Of a stretch of 64,000 bases of DNA, positions 43,217-54,239 are shown piece after piece. Within the stretch, counting starts at the first letter, position 1. Each line of letters opens with the position of its first letter. Source of the stretch: Phlegmacium glaucopus (Eukaryota; Basidiomycota; Agaricomycetes; Agaricales; Cortinariaceae); assembly GCA_015039465.1 (NCBI GenBank), contig MU130379.1, positions 1,072,423 through 1,136,422 on the forward strand, read 5' to 3'. The notes under the pieces were generated by a model. The model was not told the DNA's origin. It did no database searches and worked only from the letters and a program-made list of their open reading frames with translations. Both the position numbers and the translations under genes were made by a program.

Positions 43217-43789
43217 TGTTACATTCCGTTATACATTACTCCGGTCCGGCTCCGTCGGAGTTGTTTCTGGTAGTCTGTACTCCATTCCAGTACTCTCCCT
43301 TGTTTCCTGTTCTACTCTGCCTATGTCCAACTCCGAGACTTCTCCATATCATTCCGGCTCTTCTGACGATACTCCAAACCCATTACCACACCTTTGCCAT
43401 AACAACTATGTCTTTGTCATCACTTTCCCATTATCAGTCAGCACCCCTACTATGGATTATTCACCTGGGAATGCAGGACTTTCCGGGAGCAGAGCGCAGC
43501 ACTTCATATTTATCTTTTATATTTTGGTTGCTATTCCTTTTATTATTTGAGTACTCAAAATTTGTATGATTTCCTCAGTTCAAATATCAACCTAGTTTCC
43601 TCCTCCTATTCTTCCTCTAAGTTCCTGCAACTTCCGGTTCCACTCCATTCTGTTCTTACTCCGAAATTAGGACACAAAGGTTTAGGGTAGCACAGCATAT
43701 ACACTGAGGCTATAGTCCTTTTCCGTTCTGTGATTCCGTTCCGATCAAACTCCTTCCGATACTCCGGACTAGAGTTCTCAAAGTTAACA
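43217..43789 (+). mobile_element. 5' LTR of a Ty3/Gypsy element
   Basis: 573 bp, TGTTACATTCCGTTATACA to CTCAAAGTTAACA, immediately followed by about 30 bp of leader and the gag frame. It matches the solo LTR at 40369-40940 in length and sequence order. No matching 3' LTR lies downstream of the pol fragment. Confidence 0.9.
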
Positions 43790-43820
43790 GTATATTCAAA
43801 CTTCTCAACCCACTCCTTCT

Positions 43821-45051
43821 ATGCTAACTCATTCTAAAACTTCCAAAAATCCATTACCGATACAAGAAAATATGTCCCAAGAACACACCCCCACCAGGCA
43901 GACTCCTGTACCCAATGTAGTCGAAGAGGCTAGTCAAATTGATGAACCTCAGAGTACTATGGATGAAGTTGAGTCTCCATCTATTCCTTTCAATCAACTT
44001 GTTTCCGCTTTGAATTCCCTCAGGAAATCTTCAGCCAAGTCCGATTCAGCTGGCAGACTTAGAGAGCCTGAACCCTTCACGGGTAAGGACCCTAAGAAAC
44101 TGAAAGCTTTTCTTTTCCAGTGTAGGCTTTATTTCCAGAGCTCTTCCAACACATTCCGAGATGACTGACTCCAAGCGAGTAACATTTGCTCTGTCCTATC
44201 TCTGGGACGTTGCTCAGGAATGGTTCAAACCTGGAATTTCCAGACTCACCGACGAACCTCCGTCTTGGTTTGAAGATTGGGATCTCTTTGTGGACGAGCT
44301 CCAATCCAACTTCGGCCCTTTTGATGAATCTGCTGACGTAGAACACGAACTCATGGCTCTCCATATGAAGGATAGCCAATGTATCTCTGATTACTTAGTC
44401 CGGTTCAACTCCTTGGCAGTCCGCTGTACTTGGGGCGAGCCCGCTCTGAGGTATAGGTTTTACGAAGGTTTACCTTCCCGACTCAAGGATGAAATTACCA
44501 AAGGTGATGACAAGCCTCGGACCATGGCCGTGATGCGTCAAAAAGCTCAAACTGCTGATGCTCGACACTGGGAACGTATGCAAGAACATTCTCGGGAAAC
44601 TGCTCCGCAGCAACACCAAAACCCTCCTAAGGGTCCTACCCCTTCTTCATCCTCCTCCATACCCTCTTCCAACCCTTCTTCCAGTTCTGGAAAACAGTCT
44701 CGGCCTTCGGATCAAAAATCCGTTAAGCCTGCAGACTCCGGTAAGACTTCTTCCACTCCTCCAAAACCTAATCTAGAAGGCAAGCTGGACTCGCAGGGTA
44801 GACTTACCCAGCAAGAAAGGCAATGCCGGATGGATAATAAGCTCTGTATTTTCTGTGGCAAGGCTGGTCATCATGTTCCTGACTGTAACCTTGCCAAGGC
44901 AAGCTCTGCTAAAGGCCAAGCCTCTACCGTTTCTGATTCCATTTCCGAGTCCGTTCTGGCTAAGCCAAAGGACTCCGGTTTGGAGAAGAAAAAGACTAAG
45001 CAATTCACTGGACTCAGCACAGACGGTGAATTGCGGGAGCCCCTGTGCTGA
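43821..45051 (+). pseudogene. Ty3/Gypsy gag (nucleocapsid), frameshifted
   Basis: Capsid-like protein: an N-terminal acidic part (EEASQIDEPQSTMDEVESPS), a retrotransposon gag domain (SKRVTFALSYLWDVAQEWFK, DELQSNFGPFDESADVEHEL, YLVRFNSLAVRCTWGEPALR), a Ser/Pro-rich linker, and one CCHC zinc knuckle (CIFCGKAGHHVPDC) near 44,850. The frame changes at about 44,165, where the first open stretch stops at 44168 and the rest continues one base out of phase: a one-base shift. The frame stops near 45,051, before the protease. Non-functional as it stands. Confidence 0.85.
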
Positions 45052-45479
45052 GCTTGTTGCAGTCCTAAATGCAGTAATCTCTCCAGAAACCCGAGCAGTT
45101 TTTGTTTCTCTTCTTTGTCTTCAATTTCCAAATGTCAATTTTTCCGCTTTCATTGACAGTGGTTCCACTCACTGTTTCATGGACGAGCATTATGCGAAGT
45201 CCAATGATTTTCCTATTTTTCCTATTACTCCGATGACACTCCGTCTTATTGATGGTTCTTCTCCGGGCATGATCACCCATGCTACCATTGTTTCCATTCA
45301 GTTCTCTTGTGGCTCCGTCCACAAAATCCGATTTTTACTAACCAAGCTGGATTCTGATTTTCCTGCTGTACTCAGGCTTGACTAGCTCATCCAACATAAT
45401 CTGTTGATTGACTGGGTTGATAGCAGTGTAACTTTCCAAGACCGTATAGTTATCCTTCCAGTTCCTGTTTCCGTTTCCG
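45052..45479 (+). pseudogene. Ty3/Gypsy aspartic protease fragment
   Basis: In a different frame from gag: VNFSAFIDSGSTHCFMDEHY contains the DSG active-site triad (DTG/DSG class), followed by PITPMTLRLIDGSSPGMITH. An in-frame TAG at 45383-45385 interrupts it, after which LIQHNLLIDWVDSSVTF continues in the same frame. Interrupted again at 45485 by a solo LTR. Confidence 0.8.
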
Positions 45480-45484
45480 CCAAG

Positions 45485-45897
45485 TGTTAAGGCAACTGCG
45501 ACGCTGACTTAGTCAAGCTAGCAGGGGATCCAAAGTTAATAATATTTCAAAGGGATATCTACAAGTGACTCACCTAGCAGGGGATCCAAAGAGGAAAGAT
45601 GAGGATCCCTGCTAGGCTGTGGGGTGTTTAAGTACTAATATGGACATAACGGAGATATAAAATAAATAAAGGAATGATACAATAATAATTAATTAATTAA
45701 TTAAGAAGTGGTGTGATGTGAAAAATAAAAATAAAAGACGGAGCAAACTGGAGGATCGGAGTTGGATTGGAGTCACGGAGTCACGGAGTAAACCGGTGAT
45801 GGAAGTGGAGTTGGATGGAAGGTCGGAGGTTGTTGGAAAGGCGGGGTGTATGATTCTAAGGTTGAGGTTTGGGTTGAAGTTGGGTGTCCCCCTAACA
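45485..45897 (+). mobile_element. Solo LTR (413 bp) nested in the Ty3/Gypsy element
   Basis: From TGTTAAGGCAACTGCGACG to GGGTGTCCCCCTAACA, flanked by the 5-bp duplication CCAAG (45480-45484 and 45898-45902). It is the same family as 61614-62089, in opposite orientation; the shared words are CTAGCAGGGGATCC near one end and GTGTCCCC-TAACA at the other. It contains a run of TAAT repeats near 45,690 (AATTAATTAATTAATTAAG). Confidence 0.92.
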
Positions 45898-45902
45898 CCA
45901 AG

Positions 45903-47594
45903 GCACCTGTTCTGGTATCTGACATTACCATGTCCGATACGGTTTCCGCAAGTTCGAAGGTTGAAAAACCTTCCGATACTATTCTGGAACCTCTTTCTGA
46001 TATCCCGTTTGTTCCAAAACCATTGACCACTCCTAAAATTTCCTTAGTGTCTGCTGCAGCTTTCATGAGGTCCATTCGTTCCGAAGGAGCCCAATGCTAT
46101 TCCATTTCCATTCATGATCCAGTCAAGGCTGCTGGTCGTTCCGCTGCAGCCTCTGCTACACCTTCCGATTCCAACTTGGACGGTGTTCCAGAAATATATC
46201 ACAAATTTTCGGACGTCTTTTCAAAGGGTAAAGCTAACACTCTAGCAGCTCATCGAGAGTATGACTTAAAAATTGAAATCGATGAGTCCGCGAAAACCCC
46301 TTTGGGTCTGATTTATCCCCTTTCCAAATCCGAGTTAGGAACACTCTGAGAATTCATCGATGAGCACCTAAACATGGGTTTCATTCACCCTTCAAAGTCT
46401 CCTTTCGGAGCACCTGTCCTATTTATCAAAAAGAAGGACGGGTCCCTCCGACTTTGTGTTGACTTCCAAAAACTCAATACCATCACTCGGAAAGACAAGT
46501 ATCCTTTACCTCTTGTTTCTGATTTACTTGATGCTCCCCGCAAATCCGGAATTTTCACTAAAATTGATTTAAAGCGCGCCTACCATCTTGTCCGGATCGC
46601 TGCCGGAGACAAATGGAAGACTGCTTTCCATACCCGCTATGGCTCCTTCGAATGGCTTGTCATGCTGTTTGGACTTACCAATGCCCCTGGTGGTTTTCAA
46701 AGATTCTTTAACACTATTTTCGCTGACCTTTTAGATGTGTTTGTAATCATCTATCTGGACAACATCCTCATTTTCTCCATCAACAAAAAAGATTACATCA
46801 AACATGTCTCTGAAGTCCTCCGACGGCTTTGAGATAATAATCTCTTTGCCAATGGTAAGAAATGTGTTTTCCACTCCGATTCCGTTGAGTACCTAGGTCA
46901 CATGATTGGTCCTGATGGCCTTTCTATGGATCCAGTGAAAGTCCAAGTCATTCAAGACCGGCCGGAACCTTGGAAAGTCAAAGATGTCCAGTCCTTCCTC
47001 AGTTTTGCTAACTTTTACAGGTGTTTCATCCACAACTACTCCGATATTGTTGTTCCATTGACTCATCTTACCCGGAAAAATATTCCATGGGTTTTTGATG
47101 ACAGTTGCCGCCTTGCTTTTAAGTCTCTCAAGGAGGCTTTTGTTTCAGCTCTGGTGTTGACACATTGGAAGCCTAACTGTCCTATCGTTGTTGAAACTGA
47201 CGCATCCAATTATGCTTTAGCAGCTATCCTTTCCATCTGTGATTCCGATGGAGAAATCCATCCCATCATGTATTGTTCCCGTACCTTTTCTGGGGCGGAA
47301 CTTAATTACAGTGTTTACAATAAGGAACTCCTTGCCATTTTTGAAGCTTTCAAAGCTTGGTGTCACTACCTTGAAGGTGCTAGTTTCCCAATTGATGTGG
47401 TTACTGACCATAAAAATCTAGAGTATTTTGTGATCACCAAAATCTTATCCCGGTGTCAAGCCCGGTGGTCGGAATACCTTTCCACATTCAACATGGTTAT
47501 TAGATTTCACCCAGGCCGTCTTGGAACAAAGCTGGATGCGCTGACTTGTTGTCCTGACCTCTATTCTAAAGGAGGGAGGGGAATATTACAGTGA
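45903..47594 (+). pseudogene. Ty3/Gypsy reverse transcriptase and RNase H, decayed
   Basis: The pol part after the nested LTR: a linker, then RT ([90 protein letters not shown]) and RNase H (CPIVVETDASNYALAAILS, YNKELLAIFEAFKAWCHYL, DVVTDHKNLEYF). TGA stops break it at 46347-46349 and 46830-46832. The catalytic YLDD box reads YLDN. The frame ends at 47594 after RWSEYLSTFNMVIRFHPGRL; no integrase and no 3' LTR follow, so the 3' part of the element is gone. Confidence 0.88.
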
Positions 47595-48780
47595 AGTTTC
47601 AACATTTAAACAGATCTGCAGTACATGCTTGCTGCCCCCCCGACAACGTGAAACCTTACCCCTAGCAATACAACACAAAGTTCTGGCTTATTTAGCAATG
47701 TGCTTCAATGTCCATAAGAGCATCATTCAATCAGTCATCAAACTGGATCAGCCAATTGTGCAGTACAGCAGAGTCAGCAGTCTTGAAGGAGGTGATCTTA
47801 TGATTGGTCAAACAGGCTGAGGACAGCCAGGATGCATCTTTTGTTCAAGTAAGTCCTGCCTTCTTTCCATATATGTATCTCTTCTCCAGTATACCTAACT
47901 TGTAGATCAACATGCTTGCTGCCCTAGACAAACACTGGACTTTGAATTGCAAAATTTCTTTGGCCAACTAAACCATATCCTTCTCTTAGAGTTACCATCA
48001 GCACAATAACTAAACCTAGATAAGCCAACAACAGTCATTGTAGCGCTAATTTGAGAAGTTAAAGCAACATTAAGGAATGGCATCTACTACTACAAAGATT
48101 TTGGTGTTGATGAGATTGTTGATCTGAGTTTGCTACAGTGTGTAACAGTGTTGGAATGTGTATTACAGGACAGAGACAAGTGGGCTATCATTGATCAGAG
48201 TGATAATGTGGACACATTCAGGCAGACTGAAGCTATGAAACATCTTTGTTTCTTTTCCAAGGCAAAATAATGGATTTTTTTGCATAGCCTGAACCTTGGC
48301 TTCCACCACATGTCAAGCATGGCACCTGAACCTCCCTTTCTGCATGGCCTCCCAACAATATGCTTATTACCATCCAAAGGCAGCTTGTTTAAAACCCAAC
48401 ATCAACTAACCACACCTTACAAACACCTCTTTTTCACATAGGGAGTTCACTTCAGAACTCAGTATTAAGAAGCACTCTGACCAACTTGTACATGAGTCAT
48501 GCTTCACTAAATTGCATGCACACTCATATATTACTACTATCTGTTATCCACTTTTGTGTCTACATTCCTCTTATTCCACATGCATTTACTGCAGACTAGG
48601 GAATGTCACGGGTTACCCACAGGTAAATGATGATGGGTTTTTACATATTATATGATAGCCCTGAATTTTCTGAACATTTTTCAATTTTTTCATGTACATT
48701 GGTGAAGAACTTACTAAGCTACAAAGTTTCAGAGGCCTATGTTCAATTGTGACGTCACATCACACCACTTAGTGAGGTCT
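47595..48780 (+). pseudogene. Degraded transposon-derived coding remains
   Basis: A frame from about 47629 to 47820 reads IQHKVLAYLAMCFNVHKSII and SRVSSLEGGDLM; after a frame change and an intron-like GTAAGT..TTGTAG segment (47850-47908), a frame gives LDFELQNFFGQLNHILLLEL. The SSLEGGD, SFVQ and FFGQL pattern recalls a domain common in Agaricomycete transposon-associated proteins, but I cannot name the family. The rest up to 48,780 has only short frames. Confidence 0.4.
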
Positions 48781-49080
48781 TTACAGTGCCCCACAGTTTC
48801 CACTCAGACTCTGAGCAGATTCTGAGTATTCCAAGGAGTACACTTGGACTCCACTCAGAATTTTTTTTTGGCAGGTAGTCCCCTTCATTTAGTGATTTTA
48901 GTCCAAACACATTCCACTCGGAGTCTGAGCACATTCCAAGTAACTTACTTGGAATCAACTTGGACTCATGAGTCCAAATTAGGAATGACCTTTAATTCCG
49001 ACCCAATTCCAAGTGGATTCCAAGTAGATTCCACCCAAGTAGATTCCACCTGGATTCCACTTGGAATTGATGTCATACCT
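48780..49080. repeat. Degenerate tandem words of the TTCCAAGT/CACTTGGA type
   Basis: Repeated short words such as ACTTGGACTCCACTC, GGATTCCAAGTAGATTCC and CACCTGGATTCCACTTGG recur on both strands, so the stretch is rich in near-palindromic 10-15-bp motifs. A related but differently phased tandem occurs at 59885-60060. Confidence 0.6.
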
Positions 49081-49104
49081 TAAGAGGTTACCCTTACTAA
49101 TTGC

Positions 49105-49175
49105 ACTAAGCAGGAATTGAACCCTTGGCATAGTTGCAGCAATTTAACACCTGAGCCAAAGTGGCACTTTCTAGA
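49105..49175 (-). ncRNA. tRNA-like sequence, possible SINE head
   Basis: On the minus strand, a perfect Pol III A box TGGCTCAGGTG is followed 24 nt later by a perfect B box GGTTCAATTCC. Flanking bases do not form a convincing acceptor stem and the T-arm stem has mismatches, so an active tRNA gene is unlikely. A decayed tRNA or a tRNA-derived SINE is the best reading; its body would run toward the degenerate repeats at lower coordinates. Confidence 0.55.
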
Positions 49176-49196
49176 TGACAAAATGGAGTAAATATA

Positions 49197-51521
49197 TTAG
49201 CATGTGGGAACATCTAATTTAAATAGGATATATGTTGCTGTGTCACAACCCTTTGCCCTGTTGTTACAATGCTTTGCCCTCGCTTCATCTCCCCCTCCAA
49301 CGAGACAAGGTTCCTGGAGCATTGTATGCAAAAACCAATTAAAGTTGCCTGGTGTCATGCATTTCAGAATAGAGTCAAAGCCACCCAGCCATGCATTCAA
49401 TTGTTCACATGCCTAAATAAGCCACAATTAATTAATATAAACTCATAATAGAAATAAACATACCTGAGTATTGAATGCCCGTTTCAAATAAGGCTTATTT
49501 TTTCTGTCCAAGGCCATAACAACAAGATTAGGGGCAGAGCCATCTAATGGCCCAGGGTTACAAAACTTCCAGCAAAGAAAATCATTTGTGCGATGATTGA
49601 TATAATGGTATGCATCAACAATGAAGCGACTAGTTTTCTGCCACTCATTCCAAGATCCATTGCTGATAGCAGTCCTGAGCACAAGACAAGCCTTGTCAAT
49701 GCATATATAGTCAGGCTGAGACTCCTCTGTGGTATCCGATACACCTTGTCCAAGAAGTTCAAGATATTTGTTGGTGATTCAGATTTTGCAAATTTGGCCC
49801 AAGAAATAACTGCACCACAGGGTGCACAGATTGTATCCACACAATAAAAACAGGGAGGACTAAAGTAGTGGCTTTGAAGTGGTTCTGGGGTGTTTTCATC
49901 ATGTGGTTGTACATTTCCTCTGGTTGCAGGATTCCATGGCAGATTTTCACCAGGTCTTTGTAACATACATCGAACACCTGTAAGACTTGAATGGCTATGG
50001 TGATGAGTGTGTTTGTCCCATTGCATTTTGTGTTGAGAGCATGCTTGGGTTGGTGCCACTTTGTTATTTTGGCACCCTTTCACACGACAACGTGGTCCAT
50101 ATTCATGCTCATGAAGAGTACAAAATACACCTCCACGTGCATTATCCAGATCCTCAATGCACTTTTCAGAATTGAACTTATTTCTAGCATTGTGCATATG
50201 AGAAAAGATAATATCAACTTAATACTTACTGTTGTGCATTACAATACCATCAAGTACAACTATGTTTACAGTTCTACCATCTACTTCCATATAATCTGAT
50301 GCTAAGTTTCTGTGAAGTGTACACTGTAGCTGATACCTCAGGAACATTCTGAGACAATAAGGTGTTATTATTGCTTATAAGTGGAGGAACAACTCTGTTG
50401 TCATCCTCACCAACAATTCAAGCAGGATCATTGTGTGCAGTAGGATTTTGTTGTGGAAGAGTATCTGAAGTTCTTTTGTATGGCTGGGATCAGCTGGCTT
50501 AATACGACCCTGATCACCAAGTTTAACAAAAAAGCCTGTTCTGTAATTTGATTTATGTCCAGGTTATCCTTTAGTTCTTCTAGATGTACTCCAGATACTG
50601 CAGCTATTGTTCTTGTAGACTCTTGGACAAATGCATTCCAAACTTGTCGCCTAGTAATGATAGTAGATGATTCTGTGCCACTTTCTCCAAAACTATTGTT
50701 CCAGAATTCAGTGTAGGCTGCAGCAGAGGCATGAAAGCTTTGCATGGCTTTTATAACAGCACTTGAAAAGATTCTATCAACCTAAAGACTTTGTCCCACT
50801 TTCAAATGTGTAGCAGAGTTCAGATAGACTTTGGTAGCAAGATCATTGTTTCCAGGAATGTGGTCATAATCTGCTGAATAAGTTGTGTTGCAGGTTGTAC
50901 ATACCCCAGTCGACATTTTGGTAGATTGTTATGCCCTTAATAAGGGTTACACTGGGAATATCTCTAACTCTTGTATTTTGCAGTAGTCCACGTGGTTCAC
51001 ATCTGGTATCTTCACAAGTCAAAGAGGTAGGGCAGATTACCAAGACTGGCTGGATAGCTTTATGAGAAACAGGAAGCAATTTCTTGTCAAATTTCCCACT
51101 TTTGTGATATGGATTTAAGTTCAAGATCTGAGCAAAGGCACCAAGTTTCAATGCAAGAGAAGTAACAATATCATTATCTTCAATGTCTTTAGGCTTTCCA
51201 GACTTTTAAATAAATCCAAAGTCTGATGCTCTAAATGTAGTTAAACTGTAGAGTTTGTGCCAGACATTTAATCCATCCAGATGAGGCACTTTTCTTCTCT
51301 CCAGAGCAAGATGGATGTTGTTGCCGAGCATGCAGGCTCAGAAGATCAGGATTATCTGTTAGTGAAAACAGCACCAGTAGAATTGTTGCCAGTGACACTT
51401 TAGAACTAAAGTTTGTTGCTACAAAGTCATTGAAGACTTTGAATGTGATATCTGGGAATTCATTCTGAGTAGGAGCTGCAGTGACCAGAGACAGACAGGC
51501 AAGTAGAATTAAGCAAGACAT
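49197..51521 (-). CDS. KDZ-transposon-associated CxC5/CxC6 cysteine-cluster protein
   Basis: Multi-exon gene, probably decaying. From the 5' side: a hydrophobic N-terminus (MSCLILLACLSLVTAA), FPDITFKVFNDFVATNFSSK, then the CxC5-like part with CPTSLTCEDTRCEPRG near 51,010, YYADYDHIPGNNDLATKVYL, SFHASAAAYTEFWNNSFGES; and the CxC6-like part: GVFCTLHEHEYGPRCRVKGC, ACSQHKMQWDKH, FYCVDTICAPCGAVISWAKF, ESPTNILNFLDKVYRI, SRFIVDAYHYINHRTNDFLC and LNAWLGGFDSILKCMTPGNF. The cysteine clusters match domains described beside KDZ (Kyakuja-Dileera-Zisupton) transposases in mushroom fungi. No KDZ transposase is seen in the window. Introns and possible frame breaks between 49,690 and 51,240 were not all resolved, so pseudogene status is open. 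Confidence 0.7.
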
Positions 51522-51603
51522 TATTCCAGATAATGATTGCTTTATGAGCATGAGCAGTGCAAGAATCCAGGTGGGGCTGTGGTATGGACCAAAAGAACTA
51601 CAA
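51327..51603 (+). repeat. Left arm of a large inverted duplication
   Basis: About 275 bp that reappear nearly unchanged in reverse complement at 51733-52009; the spacer is about 130 bp. The arm covers the 5' end of the CxC5/CxC6 gene and its upstream region. Confidence 0.9.
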
Positions 51604-51732
51604 AAGAAAAAAAATGAAATAAAACAAACCGAAACGAAAACGGAAAGGCAAAGGGAAAGAGAAGGACAAGGAAAACGCAAGATCCCACAAGAACAAGAAC
51701 ACTGCCACGTAACCCCTAGATCAGATAATATT

Positions 51733-52009
51733 ATACAAATTGTAGTTCTTTTGGTCCATACCACAGCCCCACCTGGATTCTTGCACTGCTCATGCTCATA
51801 AAGCAATCATTATCTGGAATAATGTCTTGCTTAATTCTACTTGCCTGTCTGTCTCTGGTCACTGCAGCTCCTACTCAGAATGAATTCCCAGATATCACAT
51901 TCAAATTCTTCAATGACTTTGTAGCAACAAACTTTAGTTCTAAAGTGTCACTGGCAACAGTTCTACTGGTGCTGTTTTCACTAACAGATAATCCTGATCT
52001 TCTGAACCT
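51733..52009 (-). repeat. Right arm of the inverted duplication
   Basis: Reverse complement of 51327-51603 with only a few differences; encodes the same N-terminal peptide (MSCLILLACL) on the plus strand until about 52,009, where it joins the next gene's 3' end. Confidence 0.9.
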
Positions 52010-52724
52010 GCATCTCTCCCTTTCTTCTGATAACCACTGCCATTCTCAGTATCCGAAGACTCCTTATCCTGAAGCCACTTCTCAAGATCCGTAAAATTGT
52101 ATGAAGTCTTCTCTACACCCCACAACTCAAGGTTAGAAGATGCATCATCCTCGCCATTGAGCCACTTCACCAACATTGGATAATTGGCAACCTTTTTTGA
52201 ACTTCTTCTAATAATGAGAGTACCAGAATGACTTGCCAATACAGAGTTGAATGATATCAATATCACTCTGCTTGGCAAGAAGCCAGGTTCCATCAGACTC
52301 CATACTGTTATAGCAGCAAGGGCCACCTTCCATTTCTGGAAGGCAGCCTGGATGCCATGATCAGTACGATCAGCAAAGTAAACTGGAATATCCAGAGCAG
52401 CCATGATCTGACTCGAAGTCACAGTAGTGACTGGAGTATCAAGATGAGATCTAGCAACAGAAGCGGAACGAGACACAGATGGAAAGTGACTCTTGATAGA
52501 GATGGGTGTAGTGGATAGTTCAAAGTTGCTCTAGCATAAGACTTTTGAATATTTTGAATTATTAGTTGAAAGAAAACACTTACAACCAAGAACATGATCT
52601 TGGGATTACCATTCATCATCCCCTCCCACTCTATATCTTCATCATCCTCAACAGCTAATTCATAGTGGCCTTTGAGATCCCAAGAATCACCATCACATAC
52701 AAAAACACAGTGATCATACTCCAA
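52010..52724 (-). pseudogene. Truncated hypothetical gene, two exons
   Basis: Exon 1 starts MEYDHCVFVCDGDSWDLKGH and ends GNPKIMFLVV; a donor GTAAGTGTT and an acceptor ATGCTAG remove about 53 nt; exon 2 reads SIKSHFPSVSRSASVARSHL, IPVYFADRTDHGIQAAFQKW, YPMLVKWLNGEDD and LELWGVEKTSYNFTDLEKWL. The normal 3' end is missing: at about 52,009 the frame runs into the inverted duplication and continues antisense to the CxC gene (EDQDYLLVKTAPVELLP) to a stop at 51940. It is not a family I recognise, but resembles proteins found next to transposons in Agaricomycetes. Confidence 0.5.
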
Positions 52725-52790
52725 AGAATATGGTCATATTAGACCTTTGCTCTAGATATTAATACAAAACTTCCTTGAAATAGGTGAAAA

Positions 52791-54090
52791 TCGCGCACCA
52801 ATACTGATTGGTAGCATGAGAAGAAAGCTTAAAAGTTGCCATCATGAAAATAAGCGGACTTTGAATTCACTTACCTATCTTGGAAGTGGCCCTGAATCGC
52901 GTTCCTGGTCGACAAATCATTCGTTCAATGTTATCATCCTCATCGCTCATCATATTCTCAATGTCTCACACTATGCTCTCCATTGTTTACACTATCAACA
53001 TGCTCCTAAGCATATACCATCCATTTGTTCCTTGGCTAGCGATCCAGCAAAGCAATCAATCTACTATTCGCATCGGTCATCGGCTCACGTTTGATTGTAT
53101 CTTTGGTCCATCATTTCAAGAACAGCCCCTTTATGGACACATCAACTATATCTCCCATTATGTCAAAGGCTTTGTCATCGTTGTGGCTATGGACCCACAA
53201 GTCTTCCCCTCAGCCATCTATCTTGCCATCCCTCGCTCCTGGATCTCACTCAGTCCCCTATCCTTGATTATCTACCTCTTATCTTATCATTCACTGCCAA
53301 AACCATCATTCACGTGGTACATGAAGCCTTCCCACCCTCTTTATGACAATTTAGGAAGTCCAGGAGGATCACAACTAAGCAGGAATTGCAGATGAATCAG
53401 CAGCAGAGGATTATTCTCGTGTCAAGTGTTATCAAGGCTGCGCCTTTCAAGTGTTGACTCAGGACCTTTCATTTTTTTGACATGACCACACACCTATGGA
53501 GTTGATACATTTTTGCTATTGGACTACATACACTGCCTTCTTTTCTTTTCTCTTGCACTTTGACACTTTACAGATTTTTTTATTGTTCCTTCTTCTTTTC
53601 CATTGTTCTTTTCTTCTCGCAGCTGTCCTCTCTTCATCATTCTCCCTTTGACAGCGCTTACTTCTTTCTTTTTATTGTTCTACATAGCCTCATCCTTAGG
53701 GTATAAATACTGCTCTTTTGTACCAGGATAGGTAGTTCATCTCAATTCATTCTTACTCCCCACAGTCATCCTCTCAGTGGAGTTCCAGTGAATTCCTCCC
53801 TCAAGTTCGCTTTTTCAGCCCTTTTATCTGTTGCTGTCCTATACTGTCAACCGCTATAGTCTCACTTAAGACTCTTTCTTACCCATCCTCATCCTCGTCC
53901 TCTACCTCATTCACCTTCCAAGATCTTCATCCTCATCCTCCTCTACTCTCTTCTAACCAAGTGTGCTTACTACTAGTCTCTGGTTATACCTTCCCTAAAC
54001 AAACACAGGGGGATATTCTGACCTTTAGTAAAGTCTGGTCCAGTTCCCTCTGGTTGGTGTTTTATAACAACACAAACAATGATTTATACC
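52791..54090 (+). repeat. Copy D of the ~1.4-kb interspersed repeat
   Basis: Plus orientation: from TCGCGCACCAATACTGATTGG to CAAACAATGATTTATACC. Contains the frame at 52880-53395 (RPLYGHI-like sequence is QPLYGHINYISHYVKGF here). It lies in inverted orientation to copy B with an integrase fragment between. No obvious target duplication. Confidence 0.85.
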
Positions 54091-54239
54091 ATCGTCGACC
54101 CATTGTCTTGAGAATTGGACCAATGGTAGGCGTTACGTCATGTTGGAAGTGGCAACTTGGTTTTCAAAGCTTAAAATCAAAGTTGGAAGGATTGGTATGA
54201 GATAGATAGACAAATACTTTTTCCTTTACAGGGCCAAGT

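Noticed and set aside
47560..47600. Polypurine tract plus 3' LTR of the plus-strand Gypsy element
   Set aside because: GGAGGGAGGGGAATATTACA looks tempting, but only about seven bases resemble the LTR start before the sequence diverges, and integrase would be missing from a complete element.
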